Shown: positions 1 through 11,508 of the stretch, one piece after another | Numbering within the stretch: position 1 is the stretch's first letter | Layout: each line of letters begins with the position of its first letter | From: Perognathus longimembris pacificus | Taxonomy: Eukaryota; Chordata; Mammalia; Rodentia; Heteromyidae | DNA: 64,000 nucleotides | Direction of reading: 5' to 3' | Assembly (NCBI RefSeq): GCF_023159225.1 | Contig: NC_063181.1 | Span: forward strand, 7,647,606-7,711,605 | Position numbers and translations under genes: made by a program | Notes under the pieces: generated by a model | What the model was told of the DNA's origin: nothing | What the model saw: the letters and a program-made list of their open reading frames with translations, nothing else | The model's database searches: none

Positions 1-205
1 TCTGGGAGCATGGAAAGTTTGAAGGGGGTGGACAGGAGGACTGACAATGAGATCTGATGGGTGGATACTTTCTACCTCAGTAGGCCAGGCACAAATCATA
101 AGCAGAGACTTGAACAGACTCAAATTTTAAAGTAATAGAAGCAAAATACAGCCTGAAGTTCAACAGAGTTTTCTTTAAGGTAACCTGGTCAAGTAAAATG
201 TCTAT

Positions 206-206
<1 letters not shown>
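1..206. other. Unassigned intergenic sequence
   Basis: No gene, repeat family or promoter is recognisable here. Confidence 0.5.
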
Positions 207-252
<46 letters not shown>

Positions 253-268
253 GAGAGAGAGAGAGAGA
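207..268. repeat. (CA)n-(GA)n microsatellite
   Basis: An uninterrupted CA run passes into a GA run. It is a simple compound microsatellite with no adjacent SINE tail visible. Confidence 0.95.
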
Positions 269-693
269 TTGTGAAGCTTACTTAAGAAATTAAATTGTTC
301 TCTGTTTCCACGGAAATTCTGATATAAATCAGGCCATTCTTACTTGGCCTTAAGCTTTGTGACTTTAAGTCTCTATTGGCTAACATGACAGTATTTGCCT
401 TTATATGACTTCTACAGGGCATGATTCAGTACCTACCTGTTACCTGTTGGATGGACCTACAATTCTATGTGAGCTATAGACTCCACTTCCTGTCCACTAA
501 CCATCATTACCCCAGTCCTCACTAACAGCCTTCTGAACAGGATTCTCTGCTGGAGCCTATGAGCTGAGTCTAGAAGCAATTCTGGTAAGGTATGTCTGGC
601 AGGTTGGATGGCTATAATGGGTTAGGTAGAGTCTGACTTCTAACGGGTACTGGATCCAGGTACTTGGCTAAAGATGATATTAAAGAACTCTGG
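269..693. other. Unassigned intergenic sequence
   Basis: Unique-looking sequence with no recognised feature. Confidence 0.5.
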
Positions 694-694
694 A

Positions 695-897
695 GGGCTG
701 GGAATGTGGCTTAGTGGTAGAGTGCTTACCCAGTATGCGTGAAGCCCTGGGCTCAATTCCTCAGTACCATATAAACAGAAAAAGCCAGAAGTGGCGCTAT
801 AGTTCAAGTGGCAGAGTGCTAGCCTTGAGCAAATGAAGCTCAGAGACAGTGTCCAGGCCCTGAGTTCAAGCCCCAGGACTGGCAAAAATAAAAAAAA
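695..897 (+). mobile_element. IDL-Geo SINE
   Basis: The left half is an ID-like tRNA-Ala-derived monomer with Pol III A box (TGGCTTAGTGG) and a decayed B box. The right half is the Geo monomer, ending in an A-rich tail. Its substitutions mark it as older than the copies near 49 and 56 kb. IDL-Geo is a Pol III-transcribed SINE known from geomyoid rodents and depends on L1 enzymes for mobility. Confidence 0.9.
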
Positions 898-908
898 GAG
901 GTGAAAAC

Positions 909-1010
909 CAAGCTAGTGAGGTGACTCACACCTGTAATCCCAGTTACTTGGGAAGCAGAGATAAAAGGATCATAACTCAAGGCCAGTCTAGACAAAAAAA
1001 AAAAAAAAAA
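909..1010 (+). mobile_element. 7SL/B1-like SINE monomer
   Basis: It carries the 7SL-type motif GTGACTCACACCTGTAATCC followed by a GGCCAG element and an A18 tail. Only the B1-like head is present, with no Geo half. Confidence 0.75.
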
Positions 1011-1031
1011 GCAGAATTCTATCTCAAAGAA

Positions 1032-1141
1032 CAGTTGTGATACATGCCTATAATCTCAGCTATGTTGGAGGCATAAGGAGGGAGACCATGGATCAAATCC
1101 AGCCCAGGCAAGAAAAAAAAAAAAAAAAAAGAAAAGAAAAG
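1032..1141 (+). mobile_element. 7SL/B1-like SINE monomer
   Basis: A second B1-like head lies directly behind the first. It has a degraded 'cctataatctcagc' motif, an 'atccagcccaggc' segment and an A-rich tail. Confidence 0.7.
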
Positions 1142-1363
1142 CACAGGACTCAGCAAGGTTCCATTTGCTAACACCCATAATTCGAGCTACTTGGGAGGCT
1201 GGAAATGGGTGCATCATGGTTGAAAGCCAGTCCTGGCAGAGCAGTTCACAAGACCCCCATCTCAGCCCATCTGGGCACTGCAATGCACTCCTATCATTTC
1301 AAGTTCTATGGAAGGCTGGGATTGGCTGGACTGTAGTGTCCAGGTAGAAAAGTTTATAAGAAT
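1142..1363 (+). mobile_element. Old dimeric B1-like SINE
   Basis: Two degraded 7SL-like heads are in tandem: the first has 'cccataattcgagctacttgggaggctgg', read as two short motifs, and the second begins near 1270. A linker with 'agttcacaagacccccatctc' joins them. It looks older than the IDL-Geo element inserted just behind it. Confidence 0.5.
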
Positions 1364-1587
1364 GTCTCCACGAGGGCTGGGAATATGGCCTAGTGGCAAG
1401 AGTGCTTGCCTCCTATACATGAAGCCCTCAGTTCGATTCCCCAGCACCACATACATAGAAAACGGCCAGAAGTGGCGCTGTGGCTCAAGAGGCAGAGTGC
1501 TAGCCTTGAGCAAAAAGAAGTCAGGGACAGTGCTCAGGCCCTGAGTCCAAGGCCCAGGACTGGCCAAAAAAAAAAAAGTCTCCACGA
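1364..1587 (+). mobile_element. IDL-Geo SINE with 10-bp target-site duplication
   Basis: The element body spans 1374-1577 and is flanked by gtctccacga at 1364-1373 and 1578-1587. Both monomers are complete with a short A tail. The perfect duplication shows L1-type retroposition. Confidence 0.95.
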
Positions 1588-1787
1588 AAGAAAACTGGCT
1601 ATGGTGGCATGAGCCTGTGATTTCAGCAATGATGGAAAGCCTAGTGGGGATTGAGCCTCAGGCTCATACCCTAACAGGAAATGAGACTCTATCCTAACAA
1701 GCAGTGGAAAACAGAACTGAAAGAGTGTCTCACCCACCAGGCCAGCACAAGCCCAGGAAATGAGAAGCTCTGAGTTCAAAGCCCTAG

Positions 1788-1792
<5 letters not shown>
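1588..1792 (+). mobile_element. Old B1-headed composite SINE
   Basis: A degraded 'ggtggcatgagcctgtgat' head is followed by a right part ending in a B-box-like 'ctgagttcaaagccc'. The CA repeat begins where its tail should be. Confidence 0.5.

Positions 1793-1847
<55 letters not shown>
1793..1847. repeat. (CA)n microsatellite
   Basis: A run of about 27 CA units at the 3' end of an old SINE, so probably seeded by the SINE tail. Confidence 0.95.
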
Positions 1848-1848
<1 letters not shown>

Positions 1849-1858
1849 CACAGGGGAG

Positions 1859-1965
1859 TTGGAAAGAGAGGGAGAGGAAGAAGAACAACGAGGACTTGAG
1901 AAGGAGAAGGGAAAAGAGTGAGAGGTTGAGAGGGATCAGGAAAGAGTGGAGAGAGGAGCAGCAAG
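1859..1965. repeat. GA-rich purine tract
   Basis: An imperfect GGAGA/GAAGA-rich low-complexity stretch. Confidence 0.7.
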
Positions 1966-4900
1966 TTTTCAGCTTAGAGACGTCGATACTATTTCTGACC
2001 CTAGTGGATTTTTCCCTGCCACATTGGCCAAGTGCCTAAACCTCTTTGTACTTTCATTAATTCATGAGTGATATGTTTGATCCCTGTCTCATAAGAATGT
2101 TGGGAAAATTAATGAGCATATTTAAAAAATGAAACAAAACCTGATGTGAAAGTCCTGTGTCTACCATGGAGATATTATAAACGCCAGGTGATGGAATTTA
2201 AAATACAGCTGAGTAGTCCCCCTTGCAGGAGGTAATGTAAGAACATTCAACTTTACAAAGTAATCTCCAGTTGTTACTTTTTTAATCTTTTAAACTGCAA
2301 ACAGGGCATCCTATAAGCAGATGAGTATGTTAAGTACTCGGTTTCAGATTTAAATGTCAGTAACATCTGAGGGTCTGTAATGGGCTAGGGATTTATTATT
2401 ACTCCTAGTACTCAGTGTGGCCTGCTTGGGGGACTTCTCCCTTGTGCTCATTTCACAAAATTTAAAAAAAAAAAAAACACATTCTAATTTTAAAAGGTAG
2501 TCAGCCAGATGCTGAGTGTATGCTCCTAGTGGAGACAAGATTTGAACCTCAGGACTGCCCGTTCCCTGCCTATTTCTCTTCCCAAGAAACCAACCCACCT
2601 CCCTTAGCAAATGTGTAGATCCTGTAGCACATGTAATGCATGGAGAGAATTAAATGCAAAATAAAATACTATCATAAAGCTTGGTAGAGAGTCTAAAAGA
2701 GAAGGGGTAGCAGTTGAAGTGTTTCATTTAGAGACAACATGTAAGGTAGATTATCTACGAATTGCCTATGCAATTAGCAAGTTTATAGGAAAATAGCATG
2801 TGATGGGTGTAATAATCATTTGCATGACCTTTGCCACTGAGATCATTTTGGATCCTATTCATGATGGCCTGGAATTGTAGGACCCCCAGGGAAAAGGGTA
2901 CCTGCTGGGTCTGCTCTTCTATGGCCCTGAGACCCTTCACTGCCTTGAGCAGGCCATGTCTCTTCTCCCTAACATCTGGTAGAATTGAATAATCATGATG
3001 GAGAGAAAGTGGGTCCAGCTATAAAATCCCAAAGCTCCAAGAAAGCAGCACAGGAACACTGCAGAGAGTGGATTTCACAGGGCATAAATTACCATGTGCA
3101 ATACTTTCCCACGTCTAACTTTCTGCTCAGAAGGAGAAGAAAGGAAAATGAGTCTTCCTCCTGGAAAGCCAGTGAGCCCTGACAGTAACTTTCCGCTCTC
3201 TCCCTGACATCCCAGCCCTCGGACGACTAGCACAGCTTGCTCCTCTGGAGGCCACCACCTCCCACCCCTCGGGGTGGCTCTCGGTGACCCCAGCTTTCCT
3301 CTAGCCCACATGGCGTCCACCTGTTTCCTCTTTCACAACCCTGTAGCCGTTCCTCCAGATACTGCCTAAAGCCCAGATGCAGCCCTGAGTCCTAGAGGCG
3401 AGCTGGCTTTAGTCAGCCACTTGGGGAAGGGCTGGATTCCTCCTCTACATGCGACCTGGAGAGTCAAGGCTGAGCCCACTGGGGCTGCTCCAAATCACCT
3501 GCAGATTCTATCCCTAGCTTCAGACAGGAAATGCACATTGGTCGGGGCGGGGGGGGGGGGGGAACAGTGTATATTCTCCCAGAAAGGAAGGGTAGAGAAG
3601 TTTGATTTTTTTTTAACGTGAGCATCTGTGTGGCCAAGTTCACCTACATAATTATGTAAGGCCATCCTCCAGCTTATGGAAAATAGGCTAAAATTCTTCT
3701 AGTAAGGTTTTAGGCACACCCAGACATTTCCCTAGCCCCATCTCTGCAACTCCTCCAAAAATCTGCTCCTGCCTCAACCCCAGCCTGTCGTCCCTGTCCA
3801 TTGGCTTGTAGTTCTGGGTGCCAAGGGTACAGACTGAGGTGACGCAGTAAGCGAGGCAGACGTGCCTGGGCTTGGGACCCTTGGGGGTACAGCTGGAGCT
3901 GAAGTGGGTGAAGTGGTCACAAACAATGGAGACCAAAACGTAGCAGGAGACGATTCACAACAACCTGTGCCCCATCTCTAAACTGTGGGATACCCCCCCC
4001 CCAAAATTAAGTTGAAGCATTTGACCTCACACACCCCCCACAGGAGCTGCCTCTTAGACTTTCTACTTCTACACACCTTTTGTTTTTTATCCTTTTTGTT
4101 TGTATTTGGGTTGTTGCTGCTGCTGCTACTGCTTTGTTTTGTTTATTTTTTTTTCTGGCTTTTTCCATTTCCATGTTCACTCGACTTTTAGCCTTTTTAT
4201 TTCCCTGTTTGATTTCTGGCCCTCTCCTTTGCTACTTTGGGCTAGACCAGGGGTGCCACTGTTTCTGTGCTATGAGGACAGAGGAAAGAGCATGCGCAGA
4301 TAAAGGGGGAGTCTCAGCTCTGCCACTTGTTAGCTGGCCCTTCCATCCTCAATTGAGGGCCTCATCTATCAAAGGGAATCACTTCAAACCAGCCACCGGG
4401 ATGATCAGACAGATCAAGGAAGACTAGGCTGTCCAATGCAGAGGCTGTTAGAACACCAGTGGGACTTACATGCATCTCTTCTCAATCCCAGGCCTTTCAA
4501 GCAGCAGTCCTGGCACAAGTCAGCCAAGAAGCCCCTGGTCCACACTCTCTCTCTTCCCAGCAAGGCCAACAGTGGCATGGCTTAGTGAGAGAGTGGCAAG
4601 GACAGCAGCCTGGCAGAGCCAGGGAAAAGATAAATATGCTCAGATCAAAAGAGACAGCACAGACACAGGGGCCAGCAAGAGAGGACCCTCCCCAGCTTCG
4701 TCTGAGAATGAGGAAGGAGTGCTTAGATCTTAGTCATCTGTGGTGCTGACTATGGGGTTCTTTGGGGGACCAGTTGAAAGTGAAGAGCTACAGAAAAATA
4801 TTGTCCTCGAACAGCCAATATTGAAGCATAGGAAGCGTGCTAGCCACTCCTGGGAGGAATCATTCACTGAATTGCGATCTCAGTACTGATCTGCCCAGCC

Positions 4901-6109
4901 GAAGACAGCTGCTCTAAAGCATGTGCCTTAAATTATCAGGAAATGGTGATTTGGATTCCATGAATGGCAATCTGATATTGTGACAAGGTCTCCCCAGTCA
5001 GAAAGAAATCCTCTGTGCTTTCCGCTTGACTCCGAAAGGCAGGACTGAGAGGGTAGAAGATCTTACAAAGAGCATCCTCTCAGAGCCCCCAAAGCTCAGC
5101 ATTTCCTGACCTTTCCCTGACCCGGAACTATTCCTCCCCATCACAGCTCATAACAATTCATTCCAGCTTTTTTTTTCCCCCCCATGTAGTGAGACTTATT
5201 TTATATCCACAACCCCTCCCTCACTCCTTTATTCTCAGGAAGTTACAATATCAGGACATTCTGCATCCAAAGCAAGTATCACACCTCCTTCCTGAGTGTC
5301 CACATTTAACCCCACATCTCCGCTCAGCCCTTCATCTCTCGCCTCCCAAATTGCCACCCGGAAGTCCATCTTTTCTGCCCAACCCCATCTTCCACGCTGC
5401 CACCAGAAGATCTCCCAGCTGTCACTCCCTTGCTCCAAAAGTGAACCTGCAGATTCTCTCCCCCCACCCCAACACACACACACCCATTGCTTGTAACAGG
5501 AAGACTAAATATTTTAGCCTGACCTAGGGCCCATTTTTCAGTGCCAATTATGTTTCAGTACGGGCACACTGCTTGTGGTTCCCACATGCTATGATTGACT
5601 CCACTCTATATATTCATGGCAAACCTCCAGCCTGGACTCTCCTCTTCTCTCACTATATACCTTATTAGATAAGATCTTTCCAATCCTCAGCGCTCACTCA
5701 AGTATCCAGAAAGCTTCATGCCCAATGTATGCTAGCAGTCTCATTTTCCGAGCACCTCTTGCAACTTTCTTACTACATTGTATAATGTCTCTTTTTTTTT
5801 TTCCTGTCTGTCTATGGGATCTATGACCTTACAGATCACCAACTGATCACCCCAGGGCTGAAAGAAACCACAGGTAGGTGTTTTGTTTGTTTGCTTGCAG
5901 TATATCTTTCAAAAGTCTGGGTTAGGAGCCAACATTTAATGAACAATGTCCAACTTCTACCAAGATTTAGTAACAGGCACTAGACTTTATCCTGCTTCCT
6001 GGAAAAACAAAGCCAAACTAAACAAAACCAAAAGAAGACAAAATGTATCCAACAAGTTTTCAAGAAACTGGACATAGATGGACATAGAGTAATGCAAGAA
6101 AGTGATTCT
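1966..6109. other. Mostly unassigned intergenic sequence
   Basis: No exon or well-preserved repeat is recognised. Low-complexity items inside are an A run at 2462-2476, a G14 run at 3549-3562, a T-rich stretch with CTG triplets at 4078-4160, a T/C run at 5167-5182 and a T run at 5791-5801. The short open frames lack conserved features and are not called. Confidence 0.5.
3549..3562. repeat. (G)n homopolymer
   Basis: Fourteen consecutive G residues after GGGGC, with potential to form G-quadruplex structures. Confidence 0.9.
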
Positions 6110-6141
6110 TTAAAAAAAAAAAAAGAAGTCTGCTCTACCAT

Positions 6142-6168
6142 TGAATATATATATCCAGGTACAGGTGA

Positions 6169-6222
<54 letters not shown>

Positions 6223-6236
6223 AGGTACAGGTGAGA
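6142..6236. repeat. (AT)n array between direct repeats
   Basis: A 50-bp pure AT run at 6171-6220 is bracketed by two identical copies of ccaggtacaggtgaga, at 6155-6170 and 6221-6236. Each copy is also preceded by an AT stretch. Confidence 0.9.
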
Positions 6237-6362
6237 AAGAAATCTAGGAAGACACCAAAAAATCCCCAGAAAATTGTGCAGTGTCTGTAATCCAGTAAAA
6301 ATAAATTGCTAAGCATGGGACAAAGACCAAAATCTGATGTCTTATGAGGAGAAAATTCCAAG

Positions 6363-6566
6363 TAGGCATGATAGTACTTGTCTGAAATCCTAGCTACGTG
6401 GGAGGTATAGGTATAAGGACTGAAGACACAGGCCAGCTCATGCAAAATACATGAGACCCAATCTGAAAACTAATTTTTTAAAGGCTACGGTCTTGGTTCA
6501 AGTAGTAGAACACTTGCTTAGTCAAGGGGTGTTCCTAAGTTCAAGCCCCAACACAGATAAATAAAT
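6363..6566 (+). mobile_element. Old B1 + ID-like composite SINE
   Basis: A degraded 7SL-like head is joined to a tRNA-like right half with A-box-like 'ggttcaagtagtag' and B-box-like 'aagttcaagcccc'. The middle segment of the right half is shorter than in standard Geo, so this may be an ancestral form. Confidence 0.55.
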
Positions 6567-6917
6567 AGCCCAGGACTGAAGCAGATGTTCAAATTTACAG
6601 ACAAGCGTATTAAAATAAACATCAAATTTCACAGTATCCCATATGTTTAAAAAGTTAGAGACAGGGAAACATTTTTTTAAAGGCATACTCTACTTTGGGG
6701 CTAAAATTATGTCAGAGATTGTGTTGTTTGGAATGAAATACATTGTTTGGGACATTGCAAAAAAAAAAAGTAGAGGGTATGAAGACATAGCAAAAATAAT
6801 GAACTGGGTTTGTTTCTCCAGCACTACCAAAAAAATAAAGAAAGGAAAAGAGCATGAGTTGGACAAATTTATTGGGACTAAAGTACATATCTGTGCGAGT
6901 CTCCTGAAAAAAAGAGT
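6567..6917. other. Unassigned intergenic sequence
   Basis: AT-rich sequence with an open frame on the plus strand (6643-7020) that has no recognisable domain and runs into an LTR remnant. Confidence 0.5.
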
Positions 6918-7305
6918 TGTCTTAGTGACATTGCATTGCTGTGACAAAACACCCCGTGTTCACTTGGCCCCATTGTTTCTGGGCTGTGGTGAGACAGAGC
7001 ACAATGGTGGAGGAGTGTAACTAAACAAAGCTGTAGACGTCATGGCAGACAGGAAACACAGAGGGAGAGAGAGGAGGAGAGGGAGAGGGAGAATGAGAGG
7101 AAGAGGCAGAAACAAGGAGAGGAAGAAAGAGAGGAGCCAGCGACAAGATCTCCACTTCCAAGGTTTACCCAATATCCTACTTCATACAGCCAGTCCTCAC
7201 CTCCTAATAACCCTGTTCAGCTCTACACTCAGGAATAGATTAACCCATTGGCAACATGAGCACACTTAGGACCCAATCCCCTCTCAATAGCACCACCCTC
7301 TGGAG
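6918..7305 (-). mobile_element. MaLR-type LTR remnant
   Basis: The start 'tgctgtgacaaaacacc' and the end 'aggacccaatcccctctcaa' match the reverse-complement ends of ERVL-MaLR LTRs (MST/MLT1/THE1 group). A GA-rich patch at 7055-7135 has expanded inside it. It is non-coding and very old. Confidence 0.55.
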
Positions 7306-8199
7306 AATCAATTCTTCGCCGTGCTTGAGGCTTCTGAGAAAGGGAGATGCTTCGTGTTCAAACCATATGAGGAAAGTTGATGTGTTTTAAATATCTCTGC
7401 TTCTGTTATTTTTGAACAACAAACTAAACTATGCCATTGGATTATCACAGCCTATAAAGGAACTATTCACATCATACAGACGATTGGTGGATAACTAACT
7501 AGAATTCAGGCGAAGGCACCCTACCATCATGGCACTGAAATTGAGAATGGGTTGAGATCTATATTTTTAGCTCATATTACTGAGAAACTGCAATAAAAAA
7601 GAAGATTGAAATCAAAGTTTTTGTGAAAGTCTAGGAGGAAAGTGATGAACCACCCATTCAATTAGAAGAAGAGAATGCGCATTAAAACTAGGATGAATAA
7701 GTTCACCATTCCTAGCATGGCAGAAGAGAACACAAGGAAATGTTATATAAGAACTAAATGTGAATTTCATGTCTATACTGGAGTCATATACAAATATTCC
7801 AGAATCTGAAAGCACCTAAAATATGAAATGCTTCTCACCCTAAGCATTCCAGATAATAGATAGTTTAGCTTGTTTACATCCTGGACACACTGCAATGACA
7901 TGGTTTCTTATCTTCACAGTCTTCTGGAAACACACCGGGAGAAAAGCATCATTAATTCCCAGTCAAGGGACATCCTTCCAAATGCCTACTGAATATTCCT
8001 TAAGACCCAGGCCATCAAGAATACAGAAAACCCAAAAAATTATCCAGTTCAAGAGGATACCAAGTAAACAAGACAAACAAGCAAGATGATATCCCTGATA
8101 AAGTATTAAAGGAGGAAAAAAAAAGAAGGTAAAAACAAAGAAAATTTGAATAAATATGTGCTTTAGAAAAAACAAAAAATCAAGATTGGTCTATCAAGT
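7306..8199. other. Unassigned intergenic sequence
   Basis: No feature is recognised. The last 300 bases may belong to the degraded L1 that follows, but I cannot align them confidently. Confidence 0.45.
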
Positions 8200-9545
8200 G
8201 TACCACCCTAACATGGGAAGGCTAACAGCAGGGTACATGGAAACTCACTATTTTGCAATTCAACCACATGCTGCCTACAAGAAGTATAAGTCAGCTTTCA
8301 AGGGCACAAATAGGCTAAAAATTGAAATAACAAGAAATACTGTAATACATGAATACTGATTAAAAGATAACAATATGAATATCACACAAAGTAGAGTTTA
8401 GACATATATATGTACATATGAATATATATATATGTATATACATATAGGAATAACCTGGAGAAGAAAGGCCATTTCATAGTGGTAAAGTGATCAACTCACC
8501 AAGAAGATACAACAGTCCTAAACATTAATGCACCTATTAACAGATCTTCAAAACGCAGATCACAAAACTGCAAAAACAGCAAGGGATCCACAATTGTCAT
8601 CGCAGGCCTCTATAGCCTTCTTTCCATAATAACAGAACAACAGATCAAAAGATCTATAGAAAACTTGAATAACCTTGTCAAAAAATGCTATAGTAAGTAC
8701 AACGCTCTAGTACTAGCATAAAACCAGACATATAACCCAGTGGGATAGAGAGTCCAAAACAAAAGCCACAGTTACCTGGGCCATTGTTTTTTGAAAAGAA
8801 TAGCATGACTGTTCAGGGCAGGGACAATCTTCAACAAATAGTGCCAAGAAACACAATGTCTGCAAGGCAAGGAACAATATCATTACTGATTAGAAAAATG
8901 TAATCAAAGCCACAATAAGACACCACTATAGAGAGCCAATAGAAGTCTGATTACACCAAGTGTTGGTGAAGATTTGGAAAAACCACAACTTTCCTTCCCT
9001 GCTGATGACAACACAGAATGTTGCGATCACTTTGGAAAATTATTTGATAGTTTCTTTAAAAGTTAAAACATATAGCTAACATGACCTAGCCATTCTAAGA
9101 ATATTACCTTAACAGAAAAAAATTATACACACACACACATGCCTGTTTAAGAACATGTACACAAATACTCAAACTGGCTTTATCATGGCCCCAAACTAGA
9201 AGCAACTCAAAGATCAGTAATAGAATAATAATATAAAGTAGAAAAGTTATAGAATAAACCAAGTGCAGGGTAGCTATATGATGTAACATTTTATAAAGAA
9301 GCTATTGATCCATAAAGCATGGATCAATATGAAAATTTTATGCTGAAGGAAGGAAGATGAAAAGTAGTATATAAAGATTTGTTTCAGCCAGTTTGAAGAC
9401 ACTAAAATGGAACACAGAATGTAACACAAATATTCTAACGACATCACAAAGGTATTAACTAATGTCAGAGAAGGGAGTTGGTGGAAGATGCTAACTGAAG
9501 GAACATGGAAACAGCTAAATGAAATGTACATAAGCCATGTATTCT
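8200..9545 (+). pseudogene. Old L1 fragment with RT core deleted
   Basis: About 8250-8690 resembles the L1 ORF2 endonuclease region ('catgctgcctacaagaag', 'gcacaaataggctaaaa', 'taatgcacctattaacag'). From about 8700 it jumps to the region downstream of the RT ('accagacatataacccag') and continues through the ORF2 C-terminal part ('gacaccactatagagagcc', 'ccccaaactagaagcaac'). No continuous frame survives. The intervening reverse transcriptase core is absent, so this is a dead element with a large internal deletion. Confidence 0.7.
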
Positions 9546-9778
9546 ACTTGCTTAGTTGTTTCCCGTTGGGCCTGGATGAACAATCTTGATCCCACTGTAC
9601 ATGTTACTAGAATCGAAGGAGTGAATGAAAGGATCTCAGCTTGTAGAAGCCAGACTCTCCCTGTTGGAGTGGGAGGTGACAGATAAGCAGAGGGAGTAAG
9701 CCGGAATGATCATTCTGGAAATGAAACAGAGTTAGAGTTACCGCGAGGAAGTGATGTTTGCCTTCCTGTCAATACAGG
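9546..9778. other. Unassigned intergenic sequence
   Basis: Nothing is recognised here. Confidence 0.5.
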
Positions 9779-10311
9779 TGTGTATTAGTCAGCATTCTCC
9801 AGAGAAACAGAAGCAATAGGATGCGTGTCACCAGAGGAAATTCATCATGCGATCACAGCAAGCTGAAGAACTCCACAAGAGCCTGTCTCCAAACTGGTGG
9901 CAGAGCTCAGCCCTCGACTCTGGGAGCCTTGGAATCTGGGGAGCCAACGGTGCAGATCTTAGCCTAAGACCAAAGGTTTAAGAGCCTCCAGGGCCACTGG
10001 AGCTAGTAGCCAAGACACCACAGACCGAAGAACCTGGGGTCTGATGTTCAAGGGCAGTCGCAGGAGAGACCCGCCTTCTCAGGAAGAGCTGGAAAGGTTG
10101 TCCCTGCTTCCTGTTTCCTGTGCCACACAGGCCTGCCCATTGGATGGGATCATCCATGTTGCGGGTGGGTCTTGCCCACCGTGTTCACTGACCCACCTGC
10201 AAGTATCCCCTAGAAATGCCTTCAGAGACATGCCCAGCAGCAATACTCCACCATCTCTCTAGGCAGCACACTCCATCCAGGCAAACCACGATCACAGAAT
10301 GAACTATCACA
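9779..10311 (-). mobile_element. MLT2-like ERVL LTR
   Basis: It begins 'tgtattagtcagcattctcc' 'agagaaacagaagcaatagg' and ends 'gaatgaactatcaca', which are the inverted ends of ancient MLT2 LTRs of the ERVL group. The length of about 530 bp fits. It is a non-coding solo remnant. Confidence 0.65.
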
Positions 10312-11397
10312 AGGTAGACACAGACGTCGCTACAGGGATGTGTACGTATGGGTTATTATACGTGCATGCGTTGTCCAGCTTGGCCAGCTGACAATGCTTA
10401 GAGTCAACGGCAGCCCCGACTGCCATCATCAAGAATATCAGTTTCCATCCATTCCATCTTGAACACGAAAATGGAGGCACAAAAACATAGCATCATTTTG
10501 CTAAGTTAGAAGCCACTTATCAATAGATCCTTTTTATTATTTCAGTTATTTTTTTCCTTGGGTAGAGTAATTCCCAACCCCAAACCACAGGGTGCATGTT
10601 TTTTTGTAGTTCATACATGAGAGCTTTAGACTAATGCTTTCCCCAACACTCTTCTTGGGGCTAGGAGAAAATAGTGGAGATAAACTAACTGTGCTGTGCT
10701 TCTTTTCATATTTATTTTAATAAAAAACTGCTTATCTTCTCAATCTTACAAGATTTTTCTCTGACCGGTGCTGCATTTTCTTATGCACATAAATATCCTT
10801 CCAAAAGAAAAGTGAAATTGATTGGAATTTGTTCATATTAAGCTCTTTAAAAAAAAAAAAAGCATACAGAACAGAAGACATTTCAACTTGGCCCCAAATC
10901 AAAGAAACTGAGTGGTACTCGTATCTAGTTGTTGTTCCTTTTTTTTTTTTTTTAAGTTTCATTATATAACAAGGGAAAAATCATCTCAAATTTTCCTGGT
11001 CCTCACCCTTCCTGCCTCTCCGCTGGCTTTATAGTCAAGCAAAGACACTCAAAATAATTGGCTCTTAAAAATGTCTTTGGAGAAAGAGGCTGGTTGCGAA
11101 GTAGGTAATGTACTTTGCTTCCTGCTTACTTTGGAGCTTTCCAGATACTAAACGCAAATTTCTGACAAACGGGCATTCTCTTTGTTCTGCTTGATTGGAA
11201 GGAATTGCAACCATTCACAATTCCCCATCAAATCAACCTTTCCCAATGGCACGCCCATCCCCCACAAGCCCACACCCCACTCCAGAGCTTCTTCAGACTG
11301 CAACCTGAGAATCATGGTTCCCCCGCAAGGCCTTACAGGAACTGGGGCCCTATTTATCTACCACCTTCCATATTTTTCTCCAAACTAAAATCCCTCC
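10312..11397. other. Unassigned intergenic sequence
   Basis: It contains A/T homopolymer runs at 10849-10861 and 10938-10954. No gene is seen. Confidence 0.5.
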
Positions 11398-11508
11398 ACC
11401 TCTCTCTGTGTGTCTCTCTGCCTCTCTGTCTCTCTGTCTCCCTCTCTCTGTCTCTGTCTCTCTCACACACATACACACACACACGCACACGCACACACGC
11501 ACATCTGT
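11398..11508. repeat. (TCTC/TGTC)n-(CA)n compound microsatellite
   Basis: An imperfect CT/TGTC run is followed by a CA run with CG interruptions. Confidence 0.9.
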
